Shown piece after piece: positions 23,244 to 30,909 of a stretch of DNA of 64,000 nucleotides; positions within the stretch are counted from its first letter, which is position 1, and each line of letters starts with the position of its first letter. The translations under genes were made by a program, and so were the position numbers. This stretch comes from Oceanipulchritudo sp049975345 (GTDB lineage: Bacteria; Verrucomicrobiota; Verrucomicrobiia; Opitutales; Oceanipulchritudinaceae). The notes under the pieces are model-generated. The model was not told the DNA's origin and did no database searches. It saw only the letters and a list, made by a program, of their open reading frames with translations. Location of the stretch: assembly GCA_049975345.1 (NCBI GenBank), contig JBNGDP010000003.1, positions 25,339 to 89,338 of the forward strand. Direction: 5' to 3'.

Positions 23244-24092
23244 CTACGCGCGGTTGCGGAAGGCACGCATGAGCAGGCTTTGCAGGAGATAACCGGCGCC
23301 GGCAATGAGGATGATGGTGGGCCCGACCGGCCAATCCCCCGTGAAACTGACCATCATCCCGGCGGTGACAAAGACCAGGGTCAGCAGGCTGGCCAGCGTC
23401 ATCATGGCCCCCAGTGAACGCACATGCTGTCCGGCCATGGCGGCGGGAATGGTCAGCAGGGCCACGACCAGCACCACCCCCACCACGGAAACGAGAAGGA
23501 CCACCGTTACCGCGATCAGGCAAAGCAGCAGCGTGTAGTAACGCCCCACGCGGATTCCCCGCAGCCGGGCCTGCTCCTCGTCAAAACAAAGGGCCTGCAG
23601 GCGGTTGTAGCCGAACAGCATGACCAGGACGAGGACGGCATCCATCAGCGCCACCAGCAGCAGGTCGGTGCGGGAAAGGATGAGAATGTTGCCGAACAGG
23701 TAGCTCATCGGGTCGACAAAACCGGGGGTCCTCGCGATAAAGACGAGGCCGGCCGCCATCCCCGTGGCCCAGACCGCGCCGATGACGCTGTCCTCCCTTT
23801 CAAAGCCCGTGCTCCGTATCCAGGAGATCACGACCGCGGCGAGGAGGGCCGCGGCGAGGGCCCCGAGAAGCGGGTGCAGCCAGGCAAGGTCGTGCACGCG
23901 CTGGAAATAGAGGGCGGCCCCGATCCCCCCGAGCACGGCGTGGGAGATCGCCCCCGCCACGTAGCTGATCCGTTTCACCACGACGAGACTGCCGGTCATG
24001 CCGAAGGCAAGGCTGGCCAAAAGCCCCATCAGAAGGGCCGAGCGAAGGAAGCCGATGTCGGGATCCGTCAGGACTTCGAGGAATTCACTCAT
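23244..24092 (-). CDS. znuB: Zinc/manganese ABC transporter permease
   Basis: 282 residues from the ATG at 24092, which overlaps the ATPase gene by 8 nt. About nine hydrophobic segments fill the protein, and LLMGLLASLAFGMTGSLVVVKRISYVAGAISHAVLGGIGAA carries the conserved S-x-A-I-S-H-A-V-L-G-G coupling helix of the ABC-3 (ZnuB/TroC) family. LFGNILILSRTDLL and MMVSFTGDWPVGPTIILIAG are further family blocks. It forms the membrane channel of the operon with the ATPase and binding protein encoded just upstream. Confidence 0.92.
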   Translation of the reverse strand: MSEFLEVLTDPDIGFLRSALLMGLLASLAFGMTGSLVVVKRISYVAGAISHAVLGGIGAALYFQRVHDLAWLHPLLGALAAALLAAVVISWIRSTGFEREDSVIGAVWATGMAAGLVFIARTPGFVDPMSYLFGNILILSRTDLLLVALMDAVLVLVMLFGYNRLQALCFDEEQARLRGIRVGRYYTLLLCLIAVTVVLLVSVVGVVLVVALLTIPAAMAGQHVRSLGAMMTLASLLTLVFVTAGMMVSFTGDWPVGPTIILIAGAGYLLQSLLMRAFRNRA

Positions 24093-24870
24093 CGCGCCCC
24101 TCCGCGGTCTCCCCTCCGTGACCATGCCCGTGCGCGTGCCCGTGATGGTCGTGGAGGACGGCCTGCACCGGTTCCCCGTACAAGCGCTGGATGTCCCTGT
24201 CCCCCGGTTTGCCGACGGGATGGATCTCCGCGGTCCGGTTGATGCACAGCACTTCATCGACCAGTCCGGAAACGAAGGACGCGTCATGCGAGACCAGAAG
24301 GATGGTCATCCGGTTGTGCAGGGATTGGAGGTGCTCCAGGAGTTTGGCCTCGATGTGGGCGTCGACCATCGCCGTGGGCTCGTCGAGGAGCAGGATCTCC
24401 GGGTCGTTGACGAGGGCGCGGGCGATCAGCACGCGTTGTTTCATCCCCCCGGAAAGGTTGATGTACCGTTCCCGGCGCTTGTCCCACAAGCCGACCTCTT
24501 CAAGGGCGCGCCGGGTGGCCAGGCGGTCGGCCCGGCGGTAGAACCCGATTCCCTTTCCACCGAGGCGCCCCATGCGGACGATTCCCTCGATGTCGATCGG
24601 GAAGAGCGGGTCGATCTGCACATACTGGGGCATGTAGCCCACCCGCATGCGAGCCCGTCGGGGATCGGTGCCAAGGATCCGGACCTCCCCGGAAACCGGC
24701 TTCACCAGGCCCAGAAGAACTTTCAGGAGGGTGCTTTTGCCGCCCCCGTTGGGACCCACCACGCAGAGGGTCGTCCGTTCCGCCAGCTCGAAGCTCACAT
24801 CCTCCAAAACGGTGACGGATCCGTACCGGACCACAAGATTGCGGCAATCAATGACGGGATTCACACTCAC
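24085..24870 (-). CDS. znuC: Zinc/manganese ABC transporter ATP-binding protein with His-rich tail
   Basis: 261 residues. Walker A is GPNGGGKSTLL (about residues 38-48), the signature is LSGGMKQRVLIARAL, Walker B is EILLLDEPTAMVD, and the switch His is in LLVSHDASFV. The last ~25 residues are rich in histidine (HDHHGHAHGHGHGG). This is unusual for the ATPase and suggests metal sensing or storage on the cytoplasmic side. The gene order binding protein, ATPase, permease is typical of high-affinity zinc uptake. Confidence 0.92.
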   Translation of the reverse strand: MSVNPVIDCRNLVVRYGSVTVLEDVSFELAERTTLCVVGPNGGGKSTLLKVLLGLVKPVSGEVRILGTDPRRARMRVGYMPQYVQIDPLFPIDIEGIVRMGRLGGKGIGFYRRADRLATRRALEEVGLWDKRRERYINLSGGMKQRVLIARALVNDPEILLLDEPTAMVDAHIEAKLLEHLQSLHNRMTILLVSHDASFVSGLVDEVLCINRTAEIHPVGKPGDRDIQRLYGEPVQAVLHDHHGHAHGHGHGGETAEGRDE

Positions 24871-24889
24871 AATACAGGTCGGTCAAGGC

Positions 24890-25774
24890 CTACTCCCGGA
24901 CAAAGGAATTGGCAAGGGCTTCGCCGATCTGGAGGATGTTTTTCTCCCAGTCGGGTTCCATGGGATCAATTTCGACAATCTCCGCCCCGACGGCATCAGC
25001 GACAATTTCAGCGTGCTTGCGACTCTCCTGGGGCTGGACAAAAATGGTGCGCACCCGGTCCTCCCGGGCCCGGGCCACCAGCCGGTGCAACTCCTTGACC
25101 GAAGGGGCCTGCCCGGCCCCGGAAATGGCCACCTGCCGGAGGCCGTAGCGACCGGCAAAATACCCCAGCGCCGGATGATAGATGTAAAAGGCCCGGCCCC
25201 GGTACGGCCCCAGAAGCCGGACCAGCCGCTCATCCAGCGCGTTGGCCCGTTCCTGAAGGTCCTTCTGGTTCTGTTGGAAAAGCGCCGCCTCGCCGGGGCG
25301 CAACCCCGCCAGTTCGTTGGCGATGAACCCGCCCATTTGGGCGACCCGGACGGGATCCAACCAGAGGTGGGGATCCGTTTCCCCGCCTGCATGGCCGGAG
25401 CAAGCCCCGCAGTCCGCATGATCGTGGCCGTCATGGTTGTGCCCGTGCAAGGGAAGAACCGCGGCCGCCTCGCGCAGGTCGCGGATGCGCAGATCCGGAA
25501 ACTGGCTTTGCAATTTCTCCATGATGACGGACTCGTATCCCGCCCCGATCCGCAGGAACAGTCCGGCCCCGGCGAGCCAGCTGACCACGGAGGGCCGCGG
25601 CTCGAAAACGGAGCAACTGTCCCCCTCGCGTTGCAGGGATTGCACCTCCACCTGCTCCCCCCCGATCGCACCAACGATGGATTCCATGGGAAGGACGCTC
25701 ACCCCGACCCGCAGGGGAGCCGCGTACAGAAAGCTTGTCGAGCAAAGAAAAAGAAGGAAGACCGCACGTACCAT
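24890..25774 (-). CDS. znuA: Zinc/manganese ABC transporter substrate-binding protein
   Basis: 294 residues from the ATG at 25774, which begins a signal peptide (MVRAVFLLFLCSTSFLYA). An upstream TTG start would add ten residues. It has the cluster A-I/TroA fold with a His-rich loop (HGHNHDGHDHADC) before the DPHLWLDPV metal-site block, and FYIYHPALGYFAGRYGL with the second histidine. A His-rich loop of this type points to zinc rather than manganese. The operon lies convergent to leuA and has no Zur gene in view. Confidence 0.92.
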   Translation of the reverse strand: MVRAVFLLFLCSTSFLYAAPLRVGVSVLPMESIVGAIGGEQVEVQSLQREGDSCSVFEPRPSVVSWLAGAGLFLRIGAGYESVIMEKLQSQFPDLRIRDLREAAAVLPLHGHNHDGHDHADCGACSGHAGGETDPHLWLDPVRVAQMGGFIANELAGLRPGEAALFQQNQKDLQERANALDERLVRLLGPYRGRAFYIYHPALGYFAGRYGLRQVAISGAGQAPSVKELHRLVARAREDRVRTIFVQPQESRKHAEIVADAVGAEIVEIDPMEPDWEKNILQIGEALANSFVRE

Positions 25775-25890
25775 CAGTGGAACAAAGGAATGGAACACGC
25801 CCAAAGGTCAAGCCGCAGGGCATGAAGGCCCGAATCATCGGGCGTCATTTCATTGGCATTTTACCCGGATTTCCCCTACCCTCTCTGGCC

Positions 25891-27339
25891 ATGGAATTCT
25901 CCATCCTCCAGAGCCTTGCGAATTCAGGCGTGGCGGGCGTCCTGCTGATATTTCAATTGGCCGGGTTGTTCCTTGCCGGACGGGTCATCCTCAGCAACCG
26001 GTCCACGCACGGGACCATCGCCTGGGGGCTGAGCCTTGTGATGCTGCCCCTCATCGCCGTGCCCCTCTATCTTCTTTTCGGGCGCAACCGCCTGGAATCC
26101 TACATTGAGGCGCGGCGCCGGATCGACCGGGAATTCATGCGGACCCATCCGATCCATCCGGAGCATCCGGAAGGCTCCCTCAAGGAGACCGAGGACCGGT
26201 CTGAGCAGTGGAAGATCCTCGTCGACCTGGCCAAGGTCCCCCTCACCTCCGGCAATGAGGTGGAATTGAGTTTTACGGGACGGGAAACCTTTGCATCCAT
26301 CGCGGAGGGAATGCAACGGGCCAGGGAATATATCCTTTTCCAGTTTTTCATCTTTCGGACCGACGAGGAGGGCCGCCGCTTCACCGAAATCATGAAAACC
26401 AAGGCGAAGGAGGGCGTGCGGGTCTACTTCCTCGTCGACGCCATCGGGTCGCGCCACTTGCCAAGGATGTTCTTCAGGGAACTGCGGGAGGCCGGCATCG
26501 AGGCGGGGCGCTTTCTTCCGGGCAGGACCCTGCGCGGACGCCTGCGGCTGAATTTCCGTAACCACCGGAAGGTGGTGGTCGTGGACGGGCGCGAGGCCTG
26601 GACCGGCGGCCACAACATCGGCGTCGAGTATGTCGGGGGAGACAAGCGCATGGGCGCATGGCGGGATACCCACCTGCGCGTCAAGGGGCCCGCCGTCAAC
26701 GCCATCCAGCTGGCTTTTCTCGAGGACTGGTTCTGGGTCATGCGCTCCAAGCTGGAGCTCAACTGGGACGTCGCTCCCGCGAATGCGGGTCTGGTCAAGG
26801 CCCTCTGTCTGGCCACCGGACCGACGGACCCGGAGGACACCTGCACGCTTGCCTTCGTCCATCTCATCAACCAGGCGAAAAAACGCCTCTGGATCCACAG
26901 TCCCTACTTTGTCCCGGCGGAGGAGGTGATCATCGCCCTGCAACTGGCCACCCTCCGGGGGGTGGACGTGCGCATCCTGCTGCCCTCGCAAAAGGACCAC
27001 CGCATGGTCTGGCTCAGTTCCTTCTACTTCAGCTCCCTTCCCCAGTTGAACCGCGTGCGCTTCTACCGGTACCATCCCGGGTTCTTCCACAGCAAGATGA
27101 TGCTGGTCGACGATGAAATCCTCGCCACCGGCACCGTCAACTTCGACAACCGCTCCTTCCGGATCAATTTTGAAATCACCCTTGTGATGCAGGACCCGGA
27201 GATCATCCGGACCAGCGAGGAGCAGATGCGCCGCGACTTTGCCCAGTCCAGGGAGGACCCGGTCGATCCGCTGGCCATCCGGAGCCTCCCCTTCCGCCTG
27301 GCTGCCCGCTCGGTGCGGCTGCTCTCGCCGCTGCTGTAG
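25891..27339 (+). CDS. cls: Cardiolipin synthase
   Basis: 482 residues. The ATG at 25891 is chosen because two membrane helices follow (LANSGVAGVLLIFQLAGLFLA, then WGLSLVMLPLIAVPLYLLFG), the usual Cls N-terminus. A more upstream start at 25822 is possible. Two phospholipase D motifs are intact: NHRKVVVVDGREAWTGGHNIG (His225, Lys227, Asp232) and HSKMMLVDDEILATGTVNFDNRSF (His400, Lys402, Asp407). The enzyme joins two phosphatidylglycerols to form cardiolipin at the inner membrane. It is a single gene diverging from znuA. Confidence 0.93.
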   Translation: MEFSILQSLANSGVAGVLLIFQLAGLFLAGRVILSNRSTHGTIAWGLSLVMLPLIAVPLYLLFGRNRLESYIEARRRIDREFMRTHPIHPEHPEGSLKETEDRSEQWKILVDLAKVPLTSGNEVELSFTGRETFASIAEGMQRAREYILFQFFIFRTDEEGRRFTEIMKTKAKEGVRVYFLVDAIGSRHLPRMFFRELREAGIEAGRFLPGRTLRGRLRLNFRNHRKVVVVDGREAWTGGHNIGVEYVGGDKRMGAWRDTHLRVKGPAVNAIQLAFLEDWFWVMRSKLELNWDVAPANAGLVKALCLATGPTDPEDTCTLAFVHLINQAKKRLWIHSPYFVPAEEVIIALQLATLRGVDVRILLPSQKDHRMVWLSSFYFSSLPQLNRVRFYRYHPGFFHSKMMLVDDEILATGTVNFDNRSFRINFEITLVMQDPEIIRTSEEQMRRDFAQSREDPVDPLAIRSLPFRLAARSVRLLSPLL

Positions 27340-27342
27340 GAA

Positions 27343-27771
27343 TCAGGAGCCGCCTTCCCAGTCCTGCTGGCGCAACAGGCGGGGAGGCTGGCCGAAGCGC
27401 GCCTTCATCCGCCGCGTGAAATGGAAGGGACTGCGGAAGCCGCAGGCCTCGGAGATCTCGGCAATGGTCAGGCCGGTCTCCCGCAGGAGGCGCCGTCCCT
27501 CGTCTTCCCGGAGGCGCCAGAGGTAACGCATGGGGGTGTGCCCGGTCTCCTCCTTGAACATGCGCATCAGATGCTGGGGGCTCATTCCCGCACGCCGGGC
27601 GATCGTGGAAAGCCGCAAGGCCTGGCGGTAGTCCCTTTTCATCCCCTCCAGGGCCCTCGCAAGGCCGGGATGCAAGGGAGTTCCTTCGGATTCGCGGTAG
27701 CCGGCCCGCTCCGTGGTTCCACAATTTTCCGGGAAGAACCAGAAAAAAATAATCCGTGTAATCCGCGACAT
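27343..27771 (-). CDS. AraC-family DNA-binding domain protein (possibly 5'-truncated)
   Basis: 142 residues. Residues ~35-135 are a complete AraC/XylS double helix-turn-helix (LSTIARRAGMSPQHLMRMFKEETGHTPMRYL, then LTIAEISEACGFRSPFHFTRRMKARFGQPP). The N-terminal sensing domain of typical members is missing. The first ~8 codons (MSRITRII) lie in a short intergenic repeat (27751-27780), so either the start is further inside or an older, longer gene was cut at this repeat. It sits back-to-back with the UroD-like gene and could regulate it or the glycan region. Confidence 0.75.
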   Translation of the reverse strand: MSRITRIIFFWFFPENCGTTERAGYRESEGTPLHPGLARALEGMKRDYRQALRLSTIARRAGMSPQHLMRMFKEETGHTPMRYLWRLREDEGRRLLRETGLTIAEISEACGFRSPFHFTRRMKARFGQPPRLLRQQDWEGGS

Positions 27772-27780
27772 CCGTAGTTA
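27751..27780. repeat. Short degenerate intergenic repeat (ATCCG units)
   Basis: AATCCGTG, TAATCCGCG, ACATCCGTAG follow each other at 8-9-nt spacing. The array covers the start of the AraC-type gene and the gap before the next gene. Confidence 0.6.
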
Positions 27781-27820
27781 CCTTTCCCGTAGTATTCGTT
27801 GTTAATCAAAGAAATCCTTC

Positions 27821-28897
27821 ATGAACTCCCGAGACCGCGTAAAGGCCGCCTTTGAACACAAGCCCCATGACCGGGTCCCCCGGCATGATACTTACTGGGA
27901 CGACACCATCCGCCGCTGGTCCGGGGAAGGCCTGACGGGGGGACGCGAGGAGGCCTTGGCCGTCCTCGGCTCCGACATGCAGTGCGTTTCCCCGTTTCCG
28001 TGGCCGTCCCCCTACCCCGGGCGCGATGAGACCGTCTCCGAGGATGACAAAACCCGTATCTTCAAGGATGAATGGGGGGCCACCCTGCGGCTTTTCAAGG
28101 ATCACCAGACCACGCCGGAACATCTGGGCTGGGAATGCGATGCGCCGGAGGCATGGCAAGGGGGAATTCGCCGGAAGGTCCTCGAAACGGAAAGCCCGCT
28201 CGATCTGGAGCAGAACCAGGCCCGCTACGCCCGGGCCTGCAAGGAGGAAAAGTGGACGTTCTTCAACACGGTCGAGCCGTTTGAATGCCTGCGCAAGCTG
28301 ATCGGCGACGAGGAGACCATGATCGGCATCAAGGAGGAACCGGAGTGGATCATCGACATGGCCGAGGTCACCACCACCCGTTCCCTCCAAACCGCACAAA
28401 GCCTCTACGAGGCCGGCATCCATCCCGACGGGCTCTGGATCTACGGGGACATGGCCTTCAACCACGCCACCTTCTGCTCGCCCGCGGATTACAAGGAGCT
28501 GATCTGGCCCCAGCACAAGCGCATGTGCGACTGGGCCCACGAGCGGGGAATGAAGACCATCTACCACACGGACGGCAACGTGAACGGGGTCATCGACCTC
28601 TACATCGAGGCCGGCATCGATGTCCTCCAGCCCCTCGAGTGCAAGGCCGGCATGGATATCCGGGATCTGGTGCCGGCTTACGGCGACCGTCTCGGCTTTT
28701 TCGGCAACATCGACGTCATGAAACTCATCCGCGGGGACCTCGGGGAGATCGAGGAAGAGATCAAGGCCAAGTTCGCCGCCGGGATGTCGATCAACGGCTA
28801 CCTCTACCACTCCGACCACTCCATCCCCCCGCAGGTGAGCTGGGAATTGTACCGGGAGATCGCCCGGCTCGTGGAAAAGCACGGGAATTATGTGTAG
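27821..28897 (+). CDS. Uroporphyrinogen decarboxylase-family (UroD/MtaA-like) protein
   Basis: 358 residues with the UroD TIM-barrel pattern. The start MNSRDRVKAAFEHKPHDRVPR is typical of the family (given by its R-D-R-V...P-D-R-V-P key residues). Later blocks are DGLWIYGDMAFNHATFCSPADYKELIWP, HTDGNVNGVIDLYIEAGIDVLQPLE and FFGNIDVMKLI. It is not the heme-pathway HemE, which has a different N-terminal arginine motif. This branch includes methyltransferases (MtaA, CmuA) and many uncharacterised proteins found in glycan-utilisation regions of Verrucomicrobia. No corrinoid protein gene is nearby, so the substrate is unknown. Confidence 0.8.
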   Translation: MNSRDRVKAAFEHKPHDRVPRHDTYWDDTIRRWSGEGLTGGREEALAVLGSDMQCVSPFPWPSPYPGRDETVSEDDKTRIFKDEWGATLRLFKDHQTTPEHLGWECDAPEAWQGGIRRKVLETESPLDLEQNQARYARACKEEKWTFFNTVEPFECLRKLIGDEETMIGIKEEPEWIIDMAEVTTTRSLQTAQSLYEAGIHPDGLWIYGDMAFNHATFCSPADYKELIWPQHKRMCDWAHERGMKTIYHTDGNVNGVIDLYIEAGIDVLQPLECKAGMDIRDLVPAYGDRLGFFGNIDVMKLIRGDLGEIEEEIKAKFAAGMSINGYLYHSDHSIPPQVSWELYREIARLVEKHGNYV

Positions 28898-28925
28898 AGG
28901 GTCCAAGCCGTTTCCTTCGAGCCGT

Positions 28926-28960
28926 CCCCTTCACGAGTTGAGCGTTTACGCTCGAAGGGG
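28926..28960. terminator. Nested hairpin between convergent genes
   Basis: CCCCTTC (28926-28932) pairs with GAAGGGG (28954-28960), and inside it GAGCG-TTTA-CGCTC (28940-28953) forms a perfect stem. It lies between the converging 3' ends at 28897 and 28973. There is no T-run. It may be a terminator or one of the REP-like intergenic elements. Confidence 0.4.
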
Positions 28961-28972
28961 ATCGAAGTAGAC

Positions 28973-30904
28973 TCACTCCACCAGGAGGCGGAAGAAGCCG
29001 GGAATCTGCGTATCGGGAATATCGATACTGAGCTCCTCGCCGGGCGAGGACGCGGTCGCGTCAAGCCCCGCAACAGGGGTCCAGGGGTCTGTTTCCCCGA
29101 GGTCGTTGCTGCGCTGGAGCTGGAAGGTGCCGGCAACGGCCGCTGTGAAGGCCAGCCGCATGCCGCCGCTGACCGGGGAAAGGGACATGCCATGCGCGAT
29201 CCCGCCCTCCACGATGATCTCCCCGGTGAAAGTCAGCAGGTAGGCGTCCTCAAGCCCGCCCGGCGTTGCCTGGAACGCGTTCAGGACGGGCGCCCCGGAA
29301 AGCGCGTAACCGACCGCCGTGAAGGTCTTCTGCCCGGGATGGGCAACCACGGACATGAACTCCTCCACCCCGGCCACCCGGTCGACAAACTGGCGGGTCG
29401 TCCCGCCGTCGGCAAGGTCCAGCTTGGCAATGGTGCCCTTCCCGAGGCCGGCATCCCAGGGATCGACTTCCGGCATCCCGAAGGTCCAGCCGACAGTCAC
29501 CATTTCCGAGGGGTGGCCATGGACCGGCGCGACGCCAAGGAACATCGTGGCGTTCTGGTCCGGATCGGTGTTCGGGTTCGGCTTGACCTTGTGCGAGCGC
29601 AGCCAGCCGGTAACGCCGTCCGGATTGTACCGCCCGAGCAGCGGGGCGAAGGTCCGGGCCTTGAATCCCCAGAATCCATCCCCGTCCTGGTTGGCTGCGG
29701 GGGAAGACAGGTCCCATGGATCGAGAACCAGATACGTGTTGCCGCCGTCCGCCCACATGCTGACCAAAGGTTCCTCGTCCGCATTCACCGCAATCGCCTG
29801 CCCGTAGGAATCGGCCTGGTTGGAGCCGACCAGCGACTGGATGATATTGAAGACACCATTGGGTCCTCCCCTGGTCACCCCGGTGCGGTCCCATACCTGC
29901 GCTCCATCGGAAGCCTGGAATTTAAAAATGAAGGGGTTCCAATAGGGCTCCGCACCGGTCCAGCCATTGGATGCCCCGGTCACGTAGACATACTGTTCGT
30001 CGTTCGTCACCACCAGGTCCGCGGACAAGACCGAGGCGTGCTCGGGAGTCGTCAGGTCGGAATTGTTCCCCGCCGCGTCGAAGACGGTCTTCCAGAGCAG
30101 GCCGTCCGGGGAAATGTCCCCCGCCGCGAAGCGGTAGAGGCTGTCCTGACCGCCGGCCCAGCGCAGGCCGCCGTCCATGAGCAGCACCAGGTCCCCGTTG
30201 CCCAGCAGCTGGATCCGGTTGATGGTGTAGGGGTTCATTAAAGAAAAGGCCCAGGCCTCCCGCTGCTTCATGTAGCGCCACATGTCGGTATCGACATACC
30301 AGTCCCCGATCAGGTCCCCCACCCCATAGGACTCGCGCCCGGGGGTCGGCTCCCCCATCCAGGTGGAGTTGACGATGGCCGAGGCGTCGGCGTTCAACTG
30401 GATGAGAATGGACCGGTAGGTGTCGGGGGCATAATGGGTCGTCAGAACATCGTCATATTCCGATTGCACCACATCCGGGGGATTCTTGTCGTAGCCGTTG
30501 TAGGGAGCGATGAGGTCCGCCTGGGCGAGGGAGGTGGCCACGCCGGTGGCGTAGACGTGGGTGCCGTCGGTCTGGACGTCGGTCAGAAAGACAACCCCGC
30601 GGCCGAAGCGGCGCATCCAGCGGAGGCTCTGCCCGTCCGGGCTGAGCTTGGCGATGAAGCCGCCGTGGAACCCCGTCCGCGCCGGGTCGTCGCTCCCGAC
30701 CAGGGTCGGAGAGATGCCGGCAAGGGAGGTCCCGGTCGTGTTCCCGCAGACCAGCAGATCCCCGTCCGGGGCCACCGTGACGTCGTTGAGCCGGTCATCC
30801 CCCGGACCCCCGAGATAGGTGGACCACAGCTGCACCGGGGCGGAGTGGATGATTTGTGCTGAAAATGCAGTTACAAAAAGGAGGGCGAGGGCTTGGAATC
30901 TCAT
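28973..30904 (-). CDS. Secreted protein with SBBP-like propeller repeats and verrucomicrobial C-terminal domain
   Basis: 643 residues with a signal peptide (MRFQALALLFVTAFSAQIIHSA). The opening VQLWSTYLGGPGDDRLNDVTVAPDGDLLVCGNT (key residues Y-L-G-G-x-x-D-D-x-x-x-D-V-x-x-x-x-D-G) is the SBBP beta-propeller repeat. Similar strands recur with GFHGGFIAKLSPDG, VYATGVA and YVTGASNGW. The last ~80 residues (TFQLQRSNDLGETDPW...PGFFRLLVE) match the tail found on the 899-residue protein at 58443. It is translated after, and overlaps the upstream region of, the 803-residue gene. Function in glycan binding or surface display is inferred. Confidence 0.65.
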   Translation of the reverse strand: MRFQALALLFVTAFSAQIIHSAPVQLWSTYLGGPGDDRLNDVTVAPDGDLLVCGNTTGTSLAGISPTLVGSDDPARTGFHGGFIAKLSPDGQSLRWMRRFGRGVVFLTDVQTDGTHVYATGVATSLAQADLIAPYNGYDKNPPDVVQSEYDDVLTTHYAPDTYRSILIQLNADASAIVNSTWMGEPTPGRESYGVGDLIGDWYVDTDMWRYMKQREAWAFSLMNPYTINRIQLLGNGDLVLLMDGGLRWAGGQDSLYRFAAGDISPDGLLWKTVFDAAGNNSDLTTPEHASVLSADLVVTNDEQYVYVTGASNGWTGAEPYWNPFIFKFQASDGAQVWDRTGVTRGGPNGVFNIIQSLVGSNQADSYGQAIAVNADEEPLVSMWADGGNTYLVLDPWDLSSPAANQDGDGFWGFKARTFAPLLGRYNPDGVTGWLRSHKVKPNPNTDPDQNATMFLGVAPVHGHPSEMVTVGWTFGMPEVDPWDAGLGKGTIAKLDLADGGTTRQFVDRVAGVEEFMSVVAHPGQKTFTAVGYALSGAPVLNAFQATPGGLEDAYLLTFTGEIIVEGGIAHGMSLSPVSGGMRLAFTAAVAGTFQLQRSNDLGETDPWTPVAGLDATASSPGEELSIDIPDTQIPGFFRLLVE

Positions 30905-30909
30905 GGGGA

